DNA of 25,189 bases from a virus. The notes under the pieces are model-generated. The model did not search any database and was not told the origin of the DNA. It was given only the letters and a program-made list of their open reading frames with translations. The stretch spans positions 1-25,189 of the IMG/VR virus record IMGVR_UViG_3300020163_000017. One strand, given 5' to 3'. Below are positions 6,115 to 15,500 of this stretch, piece by piece (within the stretch, counting starts at the first letter, position 1; the number at the start of each line of letters is the position of its first letter). A program made the position numbers and the translations under genes.

Positions 6115-7527
6115 ATAAATTGTGCCTGTTGGTTTATACCCATTTTCCCAAGTTAAGGTAAACCCAGAAGCATTAGGTGCATAAGTCACATGCCCGTATT
6201 CAGTAGGCGGTACCCCCCAACCTGTTGACCGCCATTGATGAAGACCATTTAAAGCTTCAATAAAAAATATAGCCGACCAATCTTGGCCTAGGATATTATC
6301 TCTCATTATTGACCAAGCTAAACCCCCAGTTATACTCCCACCAACCATTATCAGTGTGGGCCGAAAAGCCATTCCCGTAACCGTTAATACATTTCCTATA
6401 CTAGCTGGGTTTACATTTCCGTTAGCGTATCCTACTTTACCCGTACCATCTGGTAATGTTCCAGTTATACCGGCAATGACAACCCCACTTTTAATATTTC
6501 CAGCAGATAAGTTTGACAGATCTTTTGTGCCAGTAATTTTTGTCAAAGGGTCATTACTATATCCGGTCTTTCCAGCAAGTAAATCGCCAGCAACCATGTC
6601 GCCAGTTAGTGTCTCACCTCCTTCACCCAACAATTGAAAAGACGATGTACTTGCGTTGTAGCGAAGACCAACAATACAACTTAAAGGCATTTTTCCTGCT
6701 GTTAATGCGGCCCCTTTTGCATCTACAATAGCTTTTACACCAAGTCCACTCCAATTAAAAGTTGATGCGCCCGTATTAGCAGCAATGACATTATCCAAAT
6801 ATACGGACATACCGTCCACTAATGATGTTGCTGACATGGCGCTGAATGTGTAAGCATCAACGACTCCAGTTGCTGGACCGAATGCAGGATTACGCACATA
6901 ATCAGCAATATGATCATCGATTAAATTTAACAAATTTCCTGCTGTATTTTCGTCCAAAATATCAGCAAGTGTGTCCATCCAACTATGAAATTCACTATCC
7001 CACTGAGTAAGTAAATCAGAAATATCAACAGTTTCAAGAATTCCTGTAATGAACGGACAGTCAATCGTTCCAATCTTATTCGTAATATTAGCAGTAATAA
7101 TTGAAGTAACTCCAGCCCCAACATAAATATGAGCCAATGGATACTGATGAACAAACTCAGTATTAACAAGTGTTGGAGCTATAGGCGAACTACCAGGAGT
7201 TCCTTTAATTACTTTAATGGTATTGGCACGAATTTCTTCACTCATATCAGTTTCCAAAACTACCATATCAATACGATTAAGAACCGATTCAGATGCAGCG
7301 ATAACTAATACTAACGCCCCGTCATTATTTGTCCATGTCTTGTTGAACCAGGCTCGTCCAGAACCAACAATAACATTCATTCCCGTTGATGCAATAACAA
7401 CCAATGCGTCCCCAATCGACATGAAGACTCCATCATTAATTATTCCATCAAATAAAGAGGATAACTGCGTGGCACTATATGCACGATCGCCACCTATTGA
7501 GTCATAAAAACCATATGTTACACCCAT
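6091..7527 (-). CDS. Tail-tip structural / receptor-binding protein
   Basis: 478 residues starting MGVTYGFYDSIGGDRAYSAT. The N-terminal ~190 residues (GDRAYSATQLSSLFDGII, VIASTGMNVIVGSGRAW, SVLNRIDMVVLETD, ASSPIAPT-like GTPGSSPIAPT, PLAHIYVGAGVTSI) match a phage structural domain common in Bacillota siphoviruses just after the tail-tip gene. The middle holds repeated glycine-rich strands, and the C-terminus (WSIMRDNILGQDWSAIFFIE to WHAVGGP) looks like a receptor-binding head. The ATG at 7527 is chosen over TTG 7545 because AAGGAG lies directly ahead of it. It starts 10 bases after the Gp37-like gene's stop. It is likely the attachment base or shaft of the host-recognition apparatus. Confidence 0.8.
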   Translation of the reverse strand: MGVTYGFYDSIGGDRAYSATQLSSLFDGIINDGVFMSIGDALVVIASTGMNVIVGSGRAWFNKTWTNNDGALVLVIAASESVLNRIDMVVLETDMSEEIRANTIKVIKGTPGSSPIAPTLVNTEFVHQYPLAHIYVGAGVTSIITANITNKIGTIDCPFITGILETVDISDLLTQWDSEFHSWMDTLADILDENTAGNLLNLIDDHIADYVRNPAFGPATGVVDAYTFSAMSATSLVDGMSVYLDNVIAANTGASTFNWSGLGVKAIVDAKGAALTAGKMPLSCIVGLRYNASTSSFQLLGEGGETLTGDMVAGDLLAGKTGYSNDPLTKITGTKDLSNLSAGNIKSGVVIAGITGTLPDGTGKVGYANGNVNPASIGNVLTVTGMAFRPTLIMVGGSITGGLAWSIMRDNILGQDWSAIFFIEALNGLHQWRSTGWGVPPTEYGHVTYAPNASGFTLTWENGYKPTGTIYWHAVGGP

Positions 7528-7537
7528 GTGAATCTCC

Positions 7538-8593
7538 TTACTCAATCATGGTGAATGTTGGATACACATCCACGCTAGATAAACTCTGTGAATAGATAAT
7601 TTCAGTAACTCGAGACTTTGCTTCCATACCATACTCATTTGCTATCTGGACAATATCACCCATGAAGAATGATTCACCAAATGTATACATAACTTTAGGA
7701 TCTATCTGTCCGTCAAATGTTTGAGCGAGAATATGGTTTGTTAAGTCCTCGGTCCCACGTTGCGCTAACTGTAAAAGGTAATCCGCTTCAAGCATCTCGT
7801 TTCCGTCAACTGTCTGAGAAAGGTCTCGTGCATCCGTATACATCTCTCTACGTGTAAGGTTTGCTGCCATACCGACAACTGTTGTTATTCGGTCCGGTCC
7901 TTCACCCTCACCAGCAACAAGAGTAACAGTCTTTACTGTCTTCTTACTCTCTGTATAGTTACTGTTTATGAGATTCTCATAGTATGGTGAGAATATAACG
8001 TACGGATTCACAAATTGATCATATGACCGATCGGCCCCTGCGTATAACTTGAATACAAACTGGTCGTCCTCAAGAGTTACTTGAAATCCGATATTATTTG
8101 CAGCACAGAGACCTTTAATACTATCATACAAGTTTGTCCACGTGAACTGTGCATCAACGGTTAGGGTTGTAACAAGGGGATCGGTCGAGGCCTCAAATAT
8201 AAAGTTATCAATTGTTCGATCTGATATTACTGGTGAAATAACATTTTCATTAAGTAACTTTTCTATCCCATCCTGTAGGTTACCGGTTAGTACAGTTTGA
8301 CCCCAAATAATACGACGATCAAGAAGTGATTCAAGCGATCTCCCTGTAACTACTAACCGGTTACCTAACTCAGAATCGGACTTAATCTGTATTCCTTCGA
8401 TTATCATTTGATGATTTGATTCTTTAAGCCAAAGATAATAGTCTTCTCTTAACCAAGTTATTAGTTCGTTTGTCGCCAATGTATAGATTTCAAACTCTCC
8501 ATTCCCACAATATCGATCTGTCCATAACAGAGATTCAAAGGTATCTACAGCAGCAACGGCTTCTAAATTAGTGTTTAAAACTAAAATGTCCAT
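7538..8593 (-). CDS. Gp37-like tail-tip protein
   Basis: 351 residues starting MDILVLNTNLEAVAAVDTFE. The opening, with SLLWTDRYCGNGEFEIYTLA, and the later YLLQLAQRGTEDL and VYPTFTMIE end are characteristic of the siphovirus ReqiPepy6 Gp37-like family, found directly after the distal tail protein. Family members are related to the tail-associated hub fold (gp27-like) and are taken to form the tip of the tail. No peptidoglycan hydrolase motif is visible. AAGGAG lies six bases before ATG 8593; the longer reading from 8677 overlaps the Dit gene and lacks such a site. The gene begins one base after the upstream stop codon, so translation is probably coupled. Confidence 0.88.
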   Translation of the reverse strand: MDILVLNTNLEAVAAVDTFESLLWTDRYCGNGEFEIYTLATNELITWLREDYYLWLKESNHQMIIEGIQIKSDSELGNRLVVTGRSLESLLDRRIIWGQTVLTGNLQDGIEKLLNENVISPVISDRTIDNFIFEASTDPLVTTLTVDAQFTWTNLYDSIKGLCAANNIGFQVTLEDDQFVFKLYAGADRSYDQFVNPYVIFSPYYENLINSNYTESKKTVKTVTLVAGEGEGPDRITTVVGMAANLTRREMYTDARDLSQTVDGNEMLEADYLLQLAQRGTEDLTNHILAQTFDGQIDPKVMYTFGESFFMGDIVQIANEYGMEAKSRVTEIIYSQSLSSVDVYPTFTMIE

Positions 8594-8594
8594 C

Positions 8595-9500
8595 TTAAAC
8601 TCCTTCGTAAACCGTTTGATTCTCCACTCTAAACTGTAGATTTGTACCTCCTGATTCAGCACTAAAGGCAAATACATTATCGCCTCTTGCTAACTGAAAC
8701 CAATCTACATTTTTATCTAAACAGTTTAGAATATTTGTATAGGTACCATCTCTGAATAATGTTATAGACTTTTGACCTTTTATTGTAGATATGAATATGT
8801 CATCTCCCATGATGATTCCAAAACCAGTCAATGTGGCTAAGCGATCGGTATCAATTTTCATAACTTCTTGTGTTCCTGAGTTGTAAATTGTTAACATGTC
8901 TACATCGCCAAGAGCATGAATTGAAATAAATACTCCAATTTCAGCATCTCCGGTATAGTAAATTGTTTGCTCTGCATTGGTAAGAATGCTGCCCATTACA
9001 AGAAGATTTTCTGATAATGACTCATTAGAAAACGGAAACTCAAATTCTGGATTAAGTCCTGAAAATATAGTTATCGTTGTTCCTTGAGAATAGAAATATG
9101 GATTAGGACAGACAATAGAAATCTGAGTGGTCTCTTCTTTGCTAAATATGTTTGGGTCATTTGATTCAACATACCCATAAATCTCGCACGTACGCGTGTC
9201 TGATTCTATAAGTAACTTAACACGCTTCTTGATTGGAAAGTACTTGTATGTGTTCTGCCGTGTAATCTCAATTGTTGGATTTTCAAGAAGTCTTATAGTA
9301 AATACAATATTTCTTCTATTAATCCTAGCTGAGTTATACACTGAACCATCGCCTGTGGATAGATCTGTCATGTTTATGTCAGCTTTACTGGGACTAAGAC
9401 CTGCGATTTCTTGAATGAGGAACCCGGATTTCTCCGGGAACCCCAATTCAAGTGCAACCGACTCATTTAAATAATTTGTAACGGTTACAGAATTAATCAT
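8595..9500 (-). CDS. Distal tail protein (SPP1 Dit-like)
   Basis: 301 residues. The N-terminus (MINSVTVTNYLNESVALEL, SGFLIQEIAGLSPSKADI, GSVYNSARINRRNIVFTI) and the following VKLLIESDTRTCEIYGYVES and ISIVCPNPYFYS segments match the Dit-like phage tail family. The C-terminal part is beta-rich and galectin-like in position. Dit forms the ring that joins the tail tube to the tip and baseplate. The start ATG overlaps the tape measure stop as ATGA, with GGTGG seven bases ahead. Its position between tape measure and Gp37-like protein fits this role. Confidence 0.88.
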   Translation of the reverse strand: MINSVTVTNYLNESVALELGFPEKSGFLIQEIAGLSPSKADINMTDLSTGDGSVYNSARINRRNIVFTIRLLENPTIEITRQNTYKYFPIKKRVKLLIESDTRTCEIYGYVESNDPNIFSKEETTQISIVCPNPYFYSQGTTITIFSGLNPEFEFPFSNESLSENLLVMGSILTNAEQTIYYTGDAEIGVFISIHALGDVDMLTIYNSGTQEVMKIDTDRLATLTGFGIIMGDDIFISTIKGQKSITLFRDGTYTNILNCLDKNVDWFQLARGDNVFAFSAESGGTNLQFRVENQTVYEGV

Positions 9501-12500
9501 GTGCCGACCACCATTCCTTTCATTGCCGAAAGTTGATTCTTTGTCTGTCGATAAATTTCAAGTCTCGACAATGCTACAGGAGAATAGTTATTCTGTGTTA
9601 AAGATATGGTTGCTCCTTGTGTGGATTGGTTATTCGACGCGTTAGTGCTATTAGTTTGTGCAGTCTGTGCTAATTCACGACTTCCATTTTGAACTGTTTC
9701 AACTGCCAACTTACTCGATGCAGTTCCAAAAAGAACTGGTGCCTTAAGCAATTTGGAAATGTCATTAGGACGAATACCACTTAGATCAATGACTGGAGTA
9801 ATTGTAAAGGACAAGTCATTTGAGTCTTCCATTTCGGCCAATGCCTGTGATACTGCTGCAATTGGTCCTCGAGCCATCTCTTCGCTTGCCTTCTCAGCTT
9901 GGTAAGCATAGTTAATGATACCATTTGCGAAACCCATGCTAACAAACTTACCAATTCCTTCAAAGACTTTACTTGGAGACTTCTCGTTAAGAGTTCCTTC
10001 TGCTGATGTAACTGCACTACGAGCAAGATAAGCAGCTGCATTTACTGCTAAATATGACCCATTACGAATACCTTGGGCAAATCCAGCAGCAGCATTTGTA
10101 CCTGCTGTAATAAACTCTGAATTGACAGCATCAAAGGAAGTTTTGATTGCAGGAACTAAGGTGCTAAGTGATGAAATTGTATTAGGTATAATGTCCTTGA
10201 GTGTTGATCCAAAGGAAGTTGTACTGTTTGTTCCACCGGTTCCAAAGGTCTTTGCGACTTCGCCAAGTTTTAAACCAGTATCTGTGTTGAGTTGTGCGAG
10301 TCTAGTTTTGTTATTTTCAATTAAATTAATAAGTTCTTTTTCAGTCAGTCCAACAATAGTTTTCATGTTTGTTTGGAAGGTGGTCTTCATTGTCGTAAGG
10401 TCTTCTGTAAGATCAGTATTAATCTTACTCAATGAAGTAGTATACACGGATTTCATGTCAGTCATTTTACCAGTTGCTTCAACAACAAGATCGTGTATAC
10501 CATCAAGCCAAGTAGTTTCTATCTCGCCAAGTTTTTTATTAAGGTCGCTTTTGATTTCAGCCAATACTTCTTCATGAGTAGTACGAATTGTACCCATATC
10601 TATTGCCATGTTACTATCAATTGTGGCCATAGAAGTGGTGAATTCAGCTTCTAAAGTAGAAAGATCAATGGCTGTTTGTGCATTGAGACCTTGAATTGCT
10701 AGAGCAGTACTATCCTTCAAACCTACAAGTTCTTCTTCTGCCTTTGTTCGTGCGAAGGAGTATTTACTCTCGAATAAACCAACATATTCTGTAAGTTGTG
10801 TGTCAGTAAGGGTAAGAAGAGCTTTAATTTGGTCCTTGGAGGTAGGTCCCATAGCCTGAAGATCTTGAATCATAGCATCACCGACGCCACGACCTGCGAG
10901 ATCTGCAAGGGATTGTTTCCATTCAGCAAGTGCTGTACTTTGACCCTGTAAATTCTTTAAAAGTTGGGCACCAGTGATCTTAGTATCGGGTTCGACTGCT
11001 GCAAACAAACCATAAGAATTGAAGATTGAATCTGCACGAGACTTGACAGCAGATTCATAGGCTTTGTTTTGAGCATCAATATCAGATAGAAGCTTTTCGT
11101 TGATTGACTTTTGATCTGTGGCATACTGTTCGCGAAGTCTTTGTCTATCTACTTCAGATCTCTCGAAAATGGAAGTAACATCCTTATTGTAACTCTCATT
11201 CTCCTTTTCGAGTTTCTTATCAGCAGCGACTTGAGCATCAAACGCATCATCAGTATGCTTTTTCATGATTTCCGCGCCTTTTTTGTCGGCGTCTTCTAGT
11301 AAGTCGGCCACGTTCTTATCATAGTCGGCTTTTAACTTGGCCTTTTCTTTAACCGCATCAGCTTCGGCCTTCTTGACACCGTCGATATATGCGATCTGAG
11401 CTTCATAGATTGTCTTAAGACGAGAATAGATTTCACGATCAATCAATTTACGTTGTTCGGAATCTTCTTTGTATTTTGCATGTAATACTTCAAGCATTTT
11501 CAATTCTTCATTGATCGTGATAGTACCGTAGAACTCTCTCTCTTCAAAAAGTGCTTTGAGTTTCTCTAGTTCAGTTTTGACAACTTTCTGAACATCTCCA
11601 AGTCCAGTCTGCATTTCATCTTTGTAGGCATCCGTTGCATCTTTTCCAGCAGCTTCAGCAGCAGCTTTAACAGCATTTGGATCAAGCAACTCCATAAGAG
11701 CCTCGATACTGGCTGTGAGCCCACCAGGGGCACCAGCAGTACTAGCTATTCCAGATATAAAACCTTTAATCGTCATGTTACCAGTATCGATGCCAAGACT
11801 ATCTGCTGCGTCGAGTACTATGGCGGTTCCATTTTGAAGTGTATCGACGATTCCTTGAGGAATTTCAAAACCAATCTTTTTCATTGCATCGACTAGTGCG
11901 GGTATTCCTGCTTTAGCTCCACTCCCCATTCCCGAGACAAAAGAACCACCTAGACGAGATCCGACCGTGCTATCTGAATGGATCCCCAATGTATTGCGAA
12001 CTGCTTCTTCGGTTGCTTTTGACATGTTAACACTGGCTTTAACAGCAGAATCAGTCTCTCCTTTGATACCTTTGGCTAGACCAAGTGTGAACCAACCACC
12101 AAGTGTTTCAAAGACTCTACTAGGAGAATTCGAGTCGGCCTCTTCACGTGCTCCAAATATAATAGCACCAACAACACTCTTAATTATTTCAACAGCAGGT
12201 GTTTTCTTTGACTCTATCCCAGCATTCAGCCCCGCGATAATGTTTTCGCCAAGTGTCTTAAACTCTTCCACATAAGAGGCGCCTTTATCTAAGACCTCTT
12301 GAAAGATTGAAGAAAGTTTATCGACAAAGGTTCTCTTCTGCGCATCAAGATTCTGGGTAGGTTCGGCAAGAATAGAGGCAACTACCGTTTGAAACGGCTT
12401 TTTATTATTTTCAAATGATAGTCTAGCATTTTCAAGAACAGTAGCGCCAAGTACTTGAAAGGATGTTGTAATGATGTCCATAGCAGCCATTGCAGGAGCG

Positions 12501-15500
12501 ACTATAGTAAAGTCAGCACCAGTTAATGTCTCAGTAAAAGCTCGAAGATCGTTCCCAAATGTATTAAGAGCAATTCCTTGATAGGCAGTTAGACTAACGG
12601 TAAACTCTGAAAATGTTTTAAGATTTGGAAGCATATCGGTATTCATCTTTTGAAGATTAGAAATAGCTAACTTAAGTTGAGTTTCATCAAGGCCCCCAAA
12701 AGTTGTAACAAGACTAGCAAGTTTTAAACCAAATGCTTCGATATCCTTTACTCCGCCAATCTTGGTACCAAGCCAACTAGCACTTGAAGGAATTTCTTGA
12801 GCAGCAAAAGCAAATGTCTTAAGATATCCTGCCATTGGTGTCATAGCCAATAGGATCGATGAAGAATGAAAAACTTGCGTAAGAGTAAGAAGTGCAAAGG
12901 CATTAACAAAAGCAACAAGTTGAGTACCAAAATCGCCAACATTTTTAGTGCCAAGGAAATCGCCAACAAACCCACCAGCCCTAGGAATAGCTTTTGCCGC
13001 TTCGGCAAATATCTTAAGGTTGTCCGCCATTGGTGCCATAGCGAAAAGAGTTACCGAAGACTTAATTGCTTGCCCAATACTAACATTTGCAAAGGCGTTA
13101 ACAAGACCAGCAAGTTGAATACCAAAATTCTCAATAGTTATGTTGTCACCAAGGAATAAACCAACAAACCCACCAGCTCTAGGAATAGCTTTTGCCGCTT
13201 CGGCAAACAGTTTAAGATTATCGATCATGGGTTTCATTGCGGTTAAAATAACAGATGCTTTGTCTGCATCATCTGTGGAAACCTTATTGATGGCCGCGAT
13301 TAACCCAGAGAGTTGTGTACCAAACGTTTCCATTGGGGATGTACCAAAATTAGTAAGTCTGCTAATACCTTCTAAAATTGAAGCGCCAGTAATAAGAACT
13401 ACTGCCTCGGCAAGATTTTTGATTCCAAGTAGAGATTCAGGAGCGAAAGAGATAGTACTAAGTGTTCTAGCAAAATTAGCAATACTTACACCAAGACGTT
13501 CAAGATTTGCTCCAATTGAACCGCCAGCCATAGCTTCAATAAAACGACCGATTCCAGCAGCAACTATTACAAGTAGATTGAGTCCTTGAGTAAGATTTTC
13601 AGCATTTGGTATTAACGCATTCATAAGTAAAGCTAATCCAACTGTTGCTAAAATGACTACTGCCATTCCAACAATTGCTATACCTATACCTTTAAGAGAA
13701 TTAACACTACCTTTGCCTAATGTTTCGAAAGACTTCCCTAGTAGCGCAATGCCACCAATAATTAAAGTTACAGCACCTAGTGCAGCAAGAAATACCGTGA
13801 GATCCTTCCAGTCAACTTGTTTAACGGTTGGAAGAACGAAACCCAAAAGACCAAATAGAGATGCTGTTAATAGAAGAATTCCACTCATCGCAATGAATCC
13901 AATTTTAAGACCGTTGAATTGTTTATCGAGTTGTATATCAGTCACTTGTTTTCCGGTATGGCCAAAGGCAATAACCAATGCACCAATCGCACTCATAGCA
14001 GTAAGAAATATCGCGAGATCTTTCCATTCAACTTGTTTAACGATTGGAAGAACGAAACCCAAAAGACCGAAGAAGGATGCTGTTGCGAGAAGAATTCCAG
14101 CCATTGCAGCAAACCCAGCTTTAAGACCGTTGAATTGTTTTTCCAATTGTTTATCAGTCAATTGTTTTCCAATATAACCAAAAGTAGCGAATAATGCAGT
14201 TATTGCACCAAGACCAATAATAAACTTACCAATATCCTCCATATTTACATTTCTAACAATAGGAAGAATTAGGGCCAAAACACCAAAGAAAGACATTGTT
14301 GAAAGAAGAACTATTCCAAATGTGGCAAATCCAGATCTAAGACCATTAAACTGTTTTTCCAGTTGTTTATCAGTAAGTTGTTTTCCGATATAACCAAAGG
14401 CAGCAAACAATACAGTTACTGCACTAAGGCCAGCAACAAATATACCAAGATCCTTCCATTCAACATCTTTAACGATTGGAAGAATTAAACCTAAAAGACC
14501 AAAGAAGGATGCTGTTAAAAGAAGAATTCCACCCATTGCGGCGAAGCCAACTTTAAGGCCGTTGAATTGTTTTTTCAGATCTGTCTTAGACATTGAGCCA
14601 ATAGCACTAGATATACTTTTCATAGCAATTGATAGGGCTACAATCGCTGCTGATGCAATTGCTAGAGATATAGTTGCTTCGCGAAGAAATCCCTGATCAA
14701 TTACACTTAGAAGAGCAAGTGACCCAGCAAGAGCAATAATAGCTATACTAACACCCATCAAAGATGAAAACATTTTTGCATTCCCACTAATGCTGGATGC
14801 CATGGCTGTAAAAAATTCGATAACACTAATTAATCCAACCATTTTGTTCAAAGTAATCATACCCTGATCAACAACGGCTTGTTTCATGTTACCAAGAATA
14901 GCAACAACTCCTGTAAATGAAAGTAGAGTAAATGTAACTGCACCAAGAATTCTTTGAACCTTTGCCCCACCGGCAATACGAGCCGAAAGAGCCGTTAATA
15001 CCTCAATACCACTAATAACGCCAGCCATCTTGGCTACATTAATAAGTCCTTGATCGATAGTTGTTTTTTTCATGTTACCAACAATGGCTATTAATCCAAC
15101 CATTGCAAGCATCCCTACTTGAATTGCAAGAATATTAGTTTGAATCTTCTTACCGCCACCTAAACGGCCAGCCAATCCCATTGTCACTTCGACGCCAGCA
15201 ATAATAAGTGTGATAAGTGCTAAATTGCTAACACTTTGAGTAATAGTGGTTTTGTCTATGAAAGAAAGAAGTTTAATTAGTCCGATCATGGACGCAATTC
15301 CAATTGCCATTCCAGCAATACTAACAGCGACTTTATTGCCGCCACTAAGACCAGCAGCAAGAGCAAAGACTGCCTGTAATGCACCAATAACAAATAAGAT
15401 TGAAGTCAGTTTACTAAGACTTGATTTAAGTTCGCCAATACCGAAAAGATTTAGAAGTTTTAAAGCACCAACAAGTGTTAGAATTGCAAAGGACATTCCA

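Noticed and set aside
13140-14177. Plus-strand open frames of 149 and 174 residues opposite the tape measure
   Set aside because: They mirror the codon pattern of the repeated tape measure units and consist of Pro/Ala/Ser-rich shadow sequence; the tape measure reading explains the region.
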